DNA of 64,000 nt from Chaetoderma sp. LZ-2023a. Lineage: Eukaryota > Mollusca > Caudofoveata > Chaetodermatida > Chaetodermatidae. Shown here in pieces: positions 1 through 9,043 of the stretch; the stretch's first letter is position 1; every line of letters begins with the position of its first letter. The translations under genes were made by a program, and so were the position numbers. The notes under the pieces were generated by a model. It was not told the DNA's origin and did not search any database. It was given only the letters and a program-made list of their open reading frames with translations. The stretch lies in the NCBI GenBank assembly GCA_034401795.1, contig CM067370.1:66213188-66277187 (forward strand). The letters run 5' to 3'.

Positions 1-232
1 CCCCACGGAGGCAAGCCATAGTTTTCTCTTGTTTGGTGGCTATGCAAACAATATGAGCTCTATGGTAAATGGGTACTCGGCAGTGGGGAGCCGGGTACCC
101 AGTTCCCAGAAGTCGGTAAAGCTTTCTAAGTCTATAATCCTAGAGCCGCTGTCAGGGCCAGCTGTATATCAGAAGTAACAGAATGGTGAGTATTGTTAGA
201 TCTCGGAGAAAGGGAAATTGACATTTCCTGCA
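1..232 (+). mobile_element. DIRS retrotransposon copy Z, right end only
   Basis: The window opens inside the right inverted terminal repeat of a DIRS-type element. The sequence matches the right ends of the copies ending at 8351, 9893, 23756 and 42435, and finishes with the same CATTTCCTGCA terminus at 232. From 233 the sequence continues abruptly in the RNase H coding region of another copy of the same family, so copy Z was inserted into copy A. Its body and left end lie upstream of the window. Confidence 0.85.
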
Positions 233-1129
233 GTCTCGGGCACATGGACTCTCCCGGAGAGTCAGCTGCATATCAATCTGTTGGAAATGATGGCAGTGGA
301 ACTGGCGTTGGAAGAGTTCCTTCCGATGATCAGGGGCAAGGTGATATTGATACGGTCGGACAATTCGACAGTAGTATCATATATAAATCGCCAAGGAGGG
401 ACCAGGTCGCCCACCCTGTGCATCAGGGTGTGGCACTTGATTCAATGGTGCAGGAATTACTCGGTTGTTTTGAAAGCAGCTCATATTCCTGGCCGATTGA
501 ACATTCTGGCGGATGCTTTGTCTCGCAGACAGAGAATCTTGCCAACAGAATGGTCCCTCAACCCTCCAGTTCTGCGACGGATCTTCGAGCATTGGGGCAA
601 ACCCAACGTGGACTTGTTCGCCACAAAGGAAAATGCTCAAATCATGACATATGTCTCGCCGATTCCAGATCCAAATGCCGTCGATACAGACGCTCTGGCG
701 ATAAGCTGGAGAGGGATGCACGCGTACGCGTACCCACCCACCATTCTTCTTCCGAAGGTATTGGTGAAGGTCAGGGAGGAGCCGTGTCTGGTCCTGCTAA
801 TAGCGCCGTATTGGCCGAGCAGGGCGTGGTTCACGGATCTTCTGGATCTGCTGGTGGAAAATCCTGTGCAGTTGCCCGAGATTCCGAACATAATCTCCCA
901 GGCCAAGGGACGCTTCCTACACGAGCGTCCCGAAATGTTCAAATTGACTGCGTGGATGTTGTCAAACAACGTTCCACGTCGGAAGGTTTTTCTCGACAGG
1001 CTGCTGATTTCATCGCGGCTGCGAGAAGGAGGTCAACCTTCAAGTCATATAACAACAAGGTTAACAGATTTGCAGACTGGTGTGAAGAAAAGGGTATTGA
1101 TACCTTTCAATCCACTATTCAGCAAATAG
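233..1129 (+). pseudogene. RT/RNase H gene of DIRS copy A, 3' part
   Basis: Open frame covering the second half of the RNase H domain and the conserved C-terminal region. Visible motifs are the RSDNS catalytic-aspartate block, the HIPGRLNILADALSR block and the VDLFAT...DALAISW region that follows RNase H in DIRS elements. The reverse transcriptase half is missing because copy Z interrupts the gene at 232/233. The stop at 1127-1129 corresponds to the stop at 6659-6661 in copy B. It cannot give a complete protein. Confidence 0.8.
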
Positions 1130-1279
1130 CAGACTTTCTCTGTGAGCTGTTCTTTACAGGACTAGCTCCCGTCACAATTGCTGGATACAAGTCAGCTTTG
1201 GCATCAGTTATCCCTTGTCTAGCCAACAGGGATAGTCCAGAGGTGGCCCAGTTAAACGTGATGTTGAAGGGAATGAGCA
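985..1279 (+). pseudogene. Tyrosine recombinase of DIRS copy A, 5' part
   Basis: N-terminal, DNA-binding part of the recombinase core (AARRRSTFKSYNNKVNRFADW and following). It is read in a frame different from the overlapping RNase H gene. The ORF is cut at 1279/1280 by insertion of copy B; the missing catalytic half is at 8352-9043. The frame runs on a few codons into the copy B terminal repeat and stops at 1333-1335, which is an accidental fusion. Confidence 0.8.
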
Positions 1280-1450
1280 TTCTCCTTCGATCAATACTCA
1301 CCATTCTGTTACTTCTGATATACAGCTGGCCCTGACAGCGGCTCTAGGATTATAGACTTAGAAAGCTTTACCGACTCCTGGGAACCGGGTACCCGGCTCC
1401 CCACTGCCGAGTACCCGTTTACCATAGAGCTCATTCTTGTTTGCATAGCA
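1280..1450 (+). repeat. Left inverted terminal repeat of DIRS copy B
   Basis: Inverted complement of 8158-8310, with only small differences. It includes the palindromic stretch GGGTACCCGGCTCCC and ends near GCATAGCAACAAG. The outermost ~45 bp are also present as their complement in the ICR (8002-8045). It probably carries promoter functions, but no promoter motif was identified with confidence. Confidence 0.88.
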
Positions 1451-1557
1451 ACAAGTGCAATACATGCTTTTCGCATTAAGGATTTTAGTGTTTTTTAAAA
1501 GAATCTAAGTCTTTAATCAGTGATAGTTTGTGTGTTCTGAAAGGATAACTAAGGACT

Positions 1558-1584
1558 ATGGAGAATACCGCCCAAGATAACCAG
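1558..1584 (+). CDS. Predicted first coding exon of the DIRS gag-like gene (copy B)
   Basis: An ATG in good context (A at -3, G at +4) is followed by nine codons ending ...DNQ. The same short peptide is kept in copy C (17671-17697) and copy D (35624-35647), while the reading frame just after it is closed differently in each copy. A GT follows directly (CAG|GTTGTA). A pyrimidine-rich acceptor ends at 2349, and joining the two keeps the frame into a conserved Cys-rich segment that has no ATG of its own. This is a prediction from conservation. The donor is weak (GTCGTA in copy D), so confidence is moderate. Confidence 0.45.
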
Positions 1585-2349
1585 GTTGTATTGTTCTTTA
1601 TATCCATAGTTAAAAGACTTAGGTCTCTAAATTTCGTTGTGTCGCATGTTCCAATTTCTAACCCCATAGAATCTGGGACGTGTGCTAGCAACGATATATG
1701 CCAGATGATCGCCTTCTTTAAACCCCAACAGGCGATCGGCAGATATGAAAATAGGTGTTTGCTACGGTATTTCTAACACGAATATCGGCTGACGTCGTTC
1801 TCCGTAGAATCCGAGCGGGTGACGTCACACCCGGTCGCTCGGATGTTTATGTGAAGAAAAATTTTTTCATTAATCGCGCATCTTGTTCTGGGTGCTGCGT
1901 ACTAAAAATGGTACCGGAAACTTTAGAATGATCAAGTTTACGTGCAATCACGATCGGTTTGCAATGATCGGTGGTTTCAAAATTCTTGAGTAGATGCGTG
2001 GTCTGCGGTTTTACCGTGTGGGACAGCAGTTGTTATACATTTTGTTGTTTTCTTCACATATCGTGCTGCGTTCGTTAGGAGTATAATTTATATTGATTAG
2101 TAAATATACCCTGAATGCTATGCGATATGATTCCTGGAGCCGTTACACATCCTGTAGGATCTATTATGGGTGTGTTGTGCCCGCCGCGTTCTTGTCGTCA
2201 TAATCAATGCGATCGTTGTTGTAACGTGGCGGGGTGGGGTGCGGGAGGTTACGGTTAATTTATGAGTCAAAATATTTGAAAATTAATTGTCTGCCTTCCA
2301 TCCGTGTCTCGTTCCGCTTGTTTATTGTAGGTTTGTGCTTATTTTATAG
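1585..2349 (+). other. Predicted intron in the 5' leader of DIRS copy B
   Basis: 765 bp of non-coding sequence between the predicted donor (CAG|GTTGTA) and a good acceptor, TTTGTGCTTATTTTATAG|G. Copies C (17698-18460) and D (35648-36411) have the equivalent segment with the same ends. It includes a conserved block around the GGCTGACGTCG motif (about 1786-1830). It holds no coding potential shared between copies. If it is not an intron, it is simply a long leader. Confidence 0.4.
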
Positions 2350-4445
2350 GCCAAGCCAGCCCCGCCATCATGTGACGACTGCCATAAGTTTGTCCGTGTA
2401 ATGTTCAAGGACCATGTCTGTTTTAGGTGTGCCCTGTGTAATATAGATCATAGGTGTAATGTTTGTGCAGTGTGGTCCGTCGAAACGATGGTTAAGTTCC
2501 TTGCCCAGAAGGACTTGGCTGGGTCTGACGCGGGGTCAGGCGGTCCGAGAGGAAATCGTGGATCGGCCGGTGGGGGTGCTCCACGTCCCCAGCTGGAGGT
2601 GGCGGAGATGGCACCGCCGGCGTGGTTTGGTCCGGCTATGCAGGGTTTTCTGCATAGCGTTCTGCCCACGCTGGTGTCGTCCCTGCTACCAAAGGTTGGG
2701 GGCAGTTTCTCCCCATGCCTGGTACGGATCCTGTCTTCGGACAGGATTCTGGACTGGTTACCGAGGGGGCCGTCTCGTACGGCCCCCTGGCGGGTCCGTC
2801 TGGCTTCGGCCAGACGGGTTCTGTCTCTCTGCGGCCACCTCCGGGTGGTCCAGTAGCGGTGGCCGGTCCGTCAGGTGTGGGAGCCGTCCGCCAGGACGGC
2901 TCCACGGTTTATTCGTCTAGTGACGGCTCTTCGGAGTCTGAAGACGATGAGGCCGAGGAGGAGAGGTTGCTGCGGCCCGTGAAGCCGCAGGTGGAGAATA
3001 TGGAGGTTGATTCCGTCCTGGACGGAACCGGCCTCCATTTGTCTGGTTTGGCGCAAGCCAGGTCAGCGGCTCCGCCTGCGGCTGAGGCCAATCCGTTACC
3101 GTGCACCGGTTCCGCGCGGCTTGGTTTGTCACCAGCCGTCAGGGGAACCGGTGTGCCGGGCCAGGCGTGGTACTCACCTATCTCGCCTGGTCCGGCAGCC
3201 GGACATGGGGTGCCGTTGGCGCCCGTGGCCGGCTATGGTTCCGCGACGGTTACGGGTCCGTACGGTTTTCCGTGCGGACCTACCCCATGGACCGGAGTGT
3301 TTCATGGGGTGGCGGCGGAACCATGTGGTAGCGGAGTGCCTGGCGTGTCAGCCGTGGCTCCTGGCCGGGAGGCCATGGCTGGCAGACCCGTAAGCATGTC
3401 AACGGGTGACGTGTTTGCGGGGGTATCTTCTTCGGAGTTAGACTGGTCTGATGCTCTGGCGTGGCTAGCCAGAGTTGACCCGTCTGTGGTTTCGGCCACG
3501 GCCGATGAAGATGCGCCCCGTCCGTCGGTTGCGTCGATTAGGACGGGGATTTTGCCCGCGGCCCGGATCCAGTCAGTGGGACTGGATCCAAGGTTCATTG
3601 ATTTGTTGGATGCTATTTATAGCAAACAACTAATGACCAAGGGTCAGCTCCCTGCGGCCTCCAGGGAGGTGGGGGCAAGGTGTCGTATTCCGCGGGGTGA
3701 ATACGACAGGTATGGTGTAGTCCCGTCGGTCACGGAGGATGACCGATGGGTACTGGGCGTCCAAAGTGCCGGTTCGGGTGGTCCCGGTCCGGCACTAGTG
3801 GATAAGGCCCTATGCGATGAGGGTGTGAGGGCAGCCATGAGCGCTGTCAATCACTCCTATCGTCTACTTCAGTCGGTGTGGGCTGAAGCGGGGCCAGGCC
3901 ACCCTGTGCCACCTGTGGCGCTATCGTGCGTTAATGACGGCTTGGTGCTGTCAATGGACGCATTGGCAAGGGTGCAAGCGCGTGTGACGAAGTCCAGGAG
4001 GCAAATGGTCATTGACCATATGCGTCCGGCTACGGCAGTCAAGGAGCGTCTTCTTGGGACGCCCCTGACAGGGCCTAGCATCTTTGGTGGCCAAGCGCGG
4101 GCCATCTTAGAGGACACCGCCAGTATTGCGCAGAATCGGTTAGCGGTAAATCTACAGCTAGAGCTAGTGCGGCAAGCGCACGCACTAGGGGCTGTGGGTA
4201 AGCCGCTAACAGTACAGCCTTCAAAGAAACAGAAAAAGCATAAGGGCAAGGCGAAAGCCAGGCCTATTGCGACGTCTGTTTCGGCTGGGTTTTCGGAGCC
4301 GCCGCCGGCGAAGAAACCCAGGAAGGCTGTAGAGGCGCCTACCCTCCCCAATGTTGCTCCGGACCGCCCTAGAGGTGGTAAGGGCAAGGGGAAGGGTAAG
4401 GGTAAGGCCTCAAAGGGCGGACAGAAGGGGCCGAAGCGTACCTGA
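2350..4445 (+). pseudogene. DIRS gag-like ORF1, copy B (one frameshift)
   Basis: The putative nucleocapsid/structural gene of the element. It opens with a Cys/His-rich segment (CDDCHK...CFRCALC...CNVC) that could bind zinc. A Pro/Gly/Val-rich middle follows, then a helical conserved region (about 3570-4200), and finally a very basic Gly-Lys repeat tail ending at the TGA at 4443-4445, which probably binds RNA. The N-terminal part runs in one frame to about 2856. The remainder is in the next frame from 2715. Comparison with copy D (GTTGTTGGGCAG against GTTGGGGGCAG) places a 1-nt loss near 2695. ORF1 of DIRS elements has no enzymatic domain, so function is inferred from position and the basic tail. 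Confidence 0.65.
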
Positions 4446-4561
4446 GGGTACGCAAGCTCCCTTCATATCCGCCTGGACCGCACCTGTGCGACAGGAACAG
4501 CGGTGCCAGTTATACCCGTCGTGCCTAGAACGAAATGGTTCTCACTCTCTCTCGTTAAGAA

Positions 4562-4573
4562 AGGGGGGGGGGG
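4562..4573 (+). repeat. Poly(G) tract between ORF1 and RT/RNase H
   Basis: An uninterrupted run of 11 G follows GTTAAGAAA, just after the gag-like stop and about 45 bp before the ORF2 start codon. The same site has 7 G in copy C (about 22218-22224) and 14 G in copy D (about 38666-38679). Length changes here alter the relative frame of sequences upstream of ORF2. Confidence 0.8.
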
Positions 4574-4615
4574 CGGACTGCGAGCCGGACAACCCCGTTA
4601 GACGTCGAGGCGTCT

Positions 4616-6661
4616 ATGGTGGGTGGAAGGCTCATGCGTTTCGTCGAGGCTTGGCGAGGTGTGACGTCAGACAGTCTGGTCCTGGGATGGTTATCCCAGG
4701 GTTACATGCCGGAGTGGTGGGACTTTCCGCCACAAAATCTGTCTTTGGCACCAGTCTGGACACCCGTACCAAGGGAGCCAGACAAGTTAGAAGCCGTTCA
4801 AAAGGAAGTGTCGGGTTTGCTTCTGAAGGGAGCAATAAAACCAGCAAACCGGAACACTCCAGGCTTCTATTCAAACATGTTCCTTGTCCCCAAGAGCACG
4901 GGGGGATGGAGACCCATACTCAATCTCAGGCCATTAAATTGGTTTATCCATACGCCTCGGTTCCAGATGGAAACACCGAGGTCGGTAATGGCGGGATTGA
5001 GGAAAGGAATGTGGTGTGTATCGATCGATCTGAAAGATGCATATTTCCACATTCCGATCAATCGGAGTTGGCACAGGTTTCTGAGATTTGCGTTTCAGAA
5101 TCAAGTATGGGAGTTTACAGTTCTCCCGTTTGGCCTGTCGACAGCTCCGAGGGTTTTCACAAGAGTGGTCCTTGCGGTGACAGCGTTTCTCAGAAAAGAG
5201 AACGTGGCGCTACACACCTACATAGACGACTGGCTGCTCAAGGCAGACTCGGCAGCCAGGTTGAACGTGGATACTGCTCTGACTCTGAAGTTACTTTCAG
5301 ATCTAGGCTGGTTAGTCAACGAGGAGAAATCCGAGTTGACACCCACTCAACATTTCGTTTATTTGGGGATGCGATTCGACCTCGAGGAGGGCAGGGTTTA
5401 CCCGTCAGAGCCCAGAGTGGTGTCTCTGTTAGCCATCCTCGGGAGTTTTCGAGTGGGAAACCACATTCAGGCGAGGCGGTTCCTTCAGATGCTGGGCATG
5501 ATGGTCTCCATGGAGCAGGTTATCCCGTACGCTGCTCTAATGCGAAGACCTATCCAGTTGTATCTGATGTCTCTGTGGAAACAGAGAACAGAACCCCTGT
5601 CAAAACTGGTGCCAGTTTTGGAGCCGATAATATCGCATCTTCTATGGTGGAAACAGCGTCAGAATCTCCTAATAGGGGTTTCGCTGCACCTACCCCACCC
5701 CCAGCTGTCCGTTTACACGGATGCATCGCTGGAAGGGTGGGGTGCCTGCCTGGGAGAACACCAGGTCTCGGGCACATGGACTCTCCCGGAGAGTCAGCTG
5801 CATATCAATCTGTTGGAAATGATGGCAGTGGAACTGGCGTTGGAAGAATTCCTTCCGATGATCAGGGGCAAGGTGATATTGATACGGTCGGACAATTCGA
5901 CAGTAGTATCATATATAAATCGCCAAGGAGGGACCAGGTCGCCCACCCTGTGCATCAGGGTGTGGCACTTGATTCAATGGTGCAGGAATTACTCGGTTGT
6001 TTTGAAAGCAGCTCATATTCCTGGCCGATTGAACATTCTGGCGGATGCTTTGTCTCGCAGACAGAGAATCCTGCCAACAGAATGGTCCCTCAACCCTCCA
6101 GTTCTACGACGGATCTTCGAGCATTGGGGCAAACCCAACGTGGACTTGTTCGCCACAAAGGAAAATGCTCAAATCATGACATATGTCTCGCCGATTCCAG
6201 ATCCAAATGCCGTCGATACAGACGCTCTGGCGATAAGCTGGAGAGGGATGCACGCTTACGCGTATCCACCCACCATTCTTCTACCGAAGGTATTGGTGAA
6301 GGTCAGGGAGGAACCGTGTCTGGTCCTGCTAATAGCGCCGTATTGGCCGAGCAGGGCGTGGTTCACGGATCTTCTAGATCTGCTGGTGGAAAATCCTGTG
6401 CAGTTGCCCGAGATTCCGAACATAATCTCCCAGGCCAAGGGACGCTTCCTACACGAGCGTCCCGAAATGTTCAAATTGACTGCGTGGATGTTGTCAAACA
6501 ACGTTCCACGTCGGAAGGCTTTTCTCGACAGGCTGCTGATTTCATCGCGGCTGCGAGAAGGAGGTCAACCTTCAAGTCATATAACAACAAGGTTAACAGA
6601 TTTGCAGACTGGTGTGAAGAAAAGGGTATTGATACCTTTCAATCCACTATTCAGCAAATAG
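4616..6661 (+). CDS. DIRS ORF2: reverse transcriptase / RNase H
   Basis: 681-residue open frame. It copies element RNA into DNA and removes the RNA strand. The RT domain (about residues 85-290) shows LKDAYFHIPI near residue 139, LPFGLSTAPRVFTR near 168 and the catalytic YIDDW near 202. RNase H (about 362-480) shows YTDAS near 366, the INLLEMMAVELAL block, RSDNS near 423 and HIPGRLNILADALSR near 465. The following VDLFATKEN...DALAISW region is conserved in DIRS elements; whether it is the methyltransferase-like domain reported for this group I could not decide. The start ATG is kept in copy C and is ATA in copy D. The last ~680 nt overlap the recombinase frame. No inactivating change was seen. 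Confidence 0.92.
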   Translation: MVGGRLMRFVEAWRGVTSDSLVLGWLSQGYMPEWWDFPPQNLSLAPVWTPVPREPDKLEAVQKEVSGLLLKGAIKPANRNTPGFYSNMFLVPKSTGGWRPILNLRPLNWFIHTPRFQMETPRSVMAGLRKGMWCVSIDLKDAYFHIPINRSWHRFLRFAFQNQVWEFTVLPFGLSTAPRVFTRVVLAVTAFLRKENVALHTYIDDWLLKADSAARLNVDTALTLKLLSDLGWLVNEEKSELTPTQHFVYLGMRFDLEEGRVYPSEPRVVSLLAILGSFRVGNHIQARRFLQMLGMMVSMEQVIPYAALMRRPIQLYLMSLWKQRTEPLSKLVPVLEPIISHLLWWKQRQNLLIGVSLHLPHPQLSVYTDASLEGWGACLGEHQVSGTWTLPESQLHINLLEMMAVELALEEFLPMIRGKVILIRSDNSTVVSYINRQGGTRSPTLCIRVWHLIQWCRNYSVVLKAAHIPGRLNILADALSRRQRILPTEWSLNPPVLRRIFEHWGKPNVDLFATKENAQIMTYVSPIPDPNAVDTDALAISWRGMHAYAYPPTILLPKVLVKVREEPCLVLLIAPYWPSRAWFTDLLDLLVENPVQLPEIPNIISQAKGRFLHERPEMFKLTAWMLSNNVPRRKAFLDRLLISSRLREGGQPSSHITTRLTDLQTGVKKRVLIPFNPLFSK

Positions 6662-7503
6662 CAGACTTTCTCTGTGAGCTGTTCTTTACAGGACTAGCTC
6701 CCGTCACAATTGCTGGATACAAGTCAGCTTTGGCATCAGTTATCCCTTGTCTAGCCAACAGGGATAGTCCAGAGGTGGCCCAGTTAAACGTGATGTTGAA
6801 GGGAATGAGCAATCTCCGACCGAGACAACCGGTAGTCATTCCAGCCTGGAGTCTATCTTTAGTGCTTAATGTACTGGCCAAGCACCCATTCGAACCGTTG
6901 CGTTCGGCTAGTCTAAAGCATTTGACTCTAAAGGCGGTTTTTCTATTGGCAGCTTCCTCAGCTAGAAGGCGCAGTGAGATCCATGCGCTTTCGGCAGAGA
7001 GGAACCGATTTATTGTTTCTGGAGAAGGTCTGCGTCTTCTGCCAAGAGCAGAATTTATGTCAAAGAACCAATCTTTGAGATATCCCGGCAAACCGATCAT
7101 TATACCGAAGTTAACCAGGTTTGATCGTGATGCCAGTGTCTGGTGCCCGGTCCGTGCTTTGACTAAGTACAAGAAACGGACTGACTCGTTACGGTCGAAC
7201 GATAGACATCTGTGGATCTGCCATAAAAAGCCTTATGGCGCCGCATCCATGGATACTATCTCTCGTTGGGTGGTCGAATGCATTCAGACTACTCATGAGA
7301 TGGCGACTGGGCACCAGGTGCAGGGCGTAAGGGCACACGATGTTAGAGGAATAGCCGCCTCGACCGCCCTTTACAATGGTGTTCCGTTAGAGGACATCAT
7401 GGCCGTTGCACAATGGCACTGTGAGTCCTCATTTACGGATTACTATATGAGGGATGTGTCAGACTCAGCCAATCCACTCGCTTTAGCTGTTTTGAAACGA
7501 TAG
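5977..7503 (+). CDS. DIRS ORF3: tyrosine recombinase
   Basis: It integrates the circular DNA form of the element. The conserved core begins near 6511 (ARRRSTFKSYNNKVNRF). Catalytic features follow in order: the first Arg in SARRRSEIHALS (about 6958-6990), HDVRG giving the H-x-x-R box (about 7339-7353), and QWHCESSFTDYYM (7411-7449) carrying the last His/Trp and the nucleophilic Tyr, one of the two at 7441-7446. The start is uncertain: this frame is open without a stop from 4351, through the whole RT/RNase H gene. I chose the Met at 5977 by analogy with copy D, where the open frame starts at the equivalent place. The N-terminal overlap residues are low-complexity and may not be protein. Confidence 0.85.
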   Translation: MVQELLGCFESSSYSWPIEHSGGCFVSQTENPANRMVPQPSSSTTDLRALGQTQRGLVRHKGKCSNHDICLADSRSKCRRYRRSGDKLERDARLRVSTHHSSTEGIGEGQGGTVSGPANSAVLAEQGVVHGSSRSAGGKSCAVARDSEHNLPGQGTLPTRASRNVQIDCVDVVKQRSTSEGFSRQAADFIAAARRRSTFKSYNNKVNRFADWCEEKGIDTFQSTIQQIADFLCELFFTGLAPVTIAGYKSALASVIPCLANRDSPEVAQLNVMLKGMSNLRPRQPVVIPAWSLSLVLNVLAKHPFEPLRSASLKHLTLKAVFLLAASSARRRSEIHALSAERNRFIVSGEGLRLLPRAEFMSKNQSLRYPGKPIIIPKLTRFDRDASVWCPVRALTKYKKRTDSLRSNDRHLWICHKKPYGAASMDTISRWVVECIQTTHEMATGHQVQGVRAHDVRGIAASTALYNGVPLEDIMAVAQWHCESSFTDYYMRDVSDSANPLALAVLKR

Positions 7504-8001
7504 TTAGTGACCACACTGCTTTTCCCCTTTTTTCACTTTGGTAAGAAAAGAACCTAAAGCAGGCATGGTCAAGCGAGAGGATGTCAACCAGATTGTGTCA
7601 CTGATGGCCGAACCGGTGTATGGTTGTAGGCGGTACGTCTGAAGTCCTGTTATCATAAGGTAATTCAACAAGTGAGAGTTTTTTGTATTATGTATATGTA
7701 TCATGTTCATTCATCTTATATATTCATGCTCATTCCCAGGCTAATACAAACGATATGCAGGGAGTAGTTAACCCTCTTGGCATATTGGTGTTTCAGGCGA
7801 GATACATGTTCGTTAGTTCTCTCCCTTTTCTTAGGAGGAAAAAGGGGGGGGGGCTGTGACGCGAATGTGATTCGGTTCCGTGAACTTGACGGTCCTTTTA
7901 GGTCTCCGTTAGTCAAGTTTGAAGTCTAAAATCTTTCTCCAAGGGGCAAAATTAGCATGTATGGCTTGCCCCTTCCCACCAGGTTACTGATCAAATCTGC
8001 T
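7504..8001 (+). other. 3' non-coding region of DIRS copy B with G-tract hairpin
   Basis: Non-coding, conserved in copies A (9044-9542), C (22912-23402) and D (41578-42081). It contains CTCCCTTTTC, a TTAGGAG loop, then GAAAAAGGG leading into a 10-G run (about 7822-7853), which can fold as a stem-loop. The G run is 12 long in copy A and interrupted in C and D. No other motif was recognised. Confidence 0.6.
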
Positions 8002-8105
8002 GTATATCAGAAGTAACAGAATGGTGAGTATTGATCGAAGGAGAATGCAGGAAATGTCAATTTCCCTTTCTCCGAGATCTAACAATACTCACCATTCTGT
8101 TACGG
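8002..8105 (+). repeat. Internal complementary region (ICR) of DIRS copy B
   Basis: The first ~44 bp are the reverse complement of the left terminus (1280-1323). The next ~58 bp are the reverse complement of the right terminus (about 8294-8351). They meet at GGAGAA|TGCAGG, the complement of the two ends joined head to tail. In the DIRS1 replication model this segment templates completion of the termini and formation of the circular intermediate. Confidence 0.92.
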
Positions 8106-8157
8106 ACCCAGCCTCCCAGCCCCACGGAGGCAAGCCATAGTTTTCTCTTGTTTGGTG

Positions 8158-8351
8158 GCTATGCAAACAATATGAGCTCTATGGTAAACGGGTACTCGGC
8201 AGTGGGGAGCCGGGTACCCGGTTCCCAGGAGTCGGTAAAGCTTTCTAAGTCTATAATCCTAGAGCCGCTGTCAGGGCCAGCTGTATATCAGAAGTAACAG
8301 AATGGTGAGTATTGTTAGATCTCGGAGAAAGGGAAATTGACATTTCCTGCA
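8158..8351 (+). repeat. Right inverted terminal repeat of DIRS copy B
   Basis: Inverted relative to 1280-1450, with a terminal extension (TTAGATCTCGGAGAAAGGG and on to CCTGCA) that is not in the left repeat but is mirrored in the ICR. Copy A resumes immediately at 8352. Confidence 0.88.
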
Positions 8352-9043
8352 ATCTCCGCCCGAGACAACCGGTAGTCATTCCAGCCTGGAGTCTATCTTT
8401 AGTGCTTAATGTACTGGCCAAGCACCCATTCGAACCGTTGCGTTCGGCTAGTCTAAAGCATTTGACTCTAAAGGCGGTCTTTCTATTGGCAGCTTCCTCA
8501 GCTAGAAGGCGCAGTGAGATCCATGCGCTTTCGGCAGAGAGGAACCGATTTATTGTTTCTGGAGAAGGTCTGCGTCTTCTGCCAAGAGCAGAATTTTTGT
8601 CAAAGAACCAATCTTTGAGATATCCCGGCAAACCGATCATTATACCGAAGTTAACCAGGTTTGATCGTGATGCCAGTATCTGGTGCCCGGTCCGTGCTTT
8701 GACTAAGTACAAGAAACGGACTGACTCGTTACGGTCGAACGATAGACATCTGTGGATCTGCCATAAAAAGCCTTATGGCGCCGCATCCATGGATACTATC
8801 TCTCGTTGGGTGGTCGAATGCATTCAGACTACTCATGAGATGGCGACTGGGCACCAGGTGCAGGGCGTAAGGGCACACGATGTTAGAGGAATAGCCGCCT
8901 CGACCGCCCTTTACAATGGTGTTCCGTTAGAGGACATCATGGCCGTTGCACAATGACACTGTGAGTCCTCATTTACGGATTACTATATGAGGGATGTGTC
9001 AGACTCAGCCAATCCACTCGCTTTAGCTGTTTTGAAACGATAG
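8352..9043 (+). pseudogene. Tyrosine recombinase of DIRS copy A, 3' part
   Basis: Catalytic half of the recombinase, with the RRRSEI and HDVRG boxes present. The conserved QWHCES box is broken: TGG has become TGA at 8954-8956, so the nucleophilic Tyr region is behind a stop. Together with the split at 1279/8352 the gene is doubly inactive. The upstream ORF start at 8312 lies in the terminal repeat of copy B and is accidental. Confidence 0.85.

Larger units (their letters stand above)
233..1279 (+). mobile_element. DIRS copy A, first internal segment (RNase H to recombinase)
   Basis: Nearly identical to positions 5767-6810 of full-length copy B. It carries the end of the RT/RNase H gene and the start of the tyrosine recombinase core. 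It is bounded on the left by the terminus of copy Z and on the right by the left terminus of copy B, and it resumes at 8352. Copy A is therefore the oldest of the three nested elements. Confidence 0.88.
1280..8351 (+). mobile_element. Full-length DIRS-type retrotransposon, copy B
   Basis: A 7072-bp element running from TTCTCCTTCG to CATTTCCTGCA. It has ~155-bp inverted terminal repeats, an internal complementary region at 8002-8105 that joins the complements of both ends, and the gene order gag-like, RT/RNase H, tyrosine recombinase. That layout is diagnostic of the DIRS group: RT and RNase H, YR instead of DDE integrase, inverted rather than direct repeats. It is inserted in the recombinase gene of copy A. 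Removing it restores A exactly, with no target-site duplication. RT/RH and YR frames are open; the gag-like ORF has one frameshift near 2695. Confidence 0.93.

Noticed and set aside
377..969. Minus-strand ORFs across the DIRS copies (also 6256-6501, 6651-7172, 3869-4387, 19036-19923)
   Set aside because: They are shadows of the + strand gag, RT/RNase H and recombinase genes and carry no domain of their own.
1558..1776. A 72-codon leader protein in DIRS copy B
   Set aside because: In copies C and D the frame closes within a few codons after DNQ, so only the first 8-9 codons are conserved; reinterpreted as a micro-exon.
4351..7503. A single 1050-residue protein on the + strand
   Set aside because: Only the last third is a recognisable recombinase. 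The rest is the shifted frame of the RT/RNase H gene, low in complexity and without a domain. Kept as a finding about overlap, not as one protein.
1280..8351. LTR retrotransposon
   Set aside because: The terminal repeats are inverted, there is an ICR, no protease or DDE integrase is visible, and a tyrosine recombinase is present.
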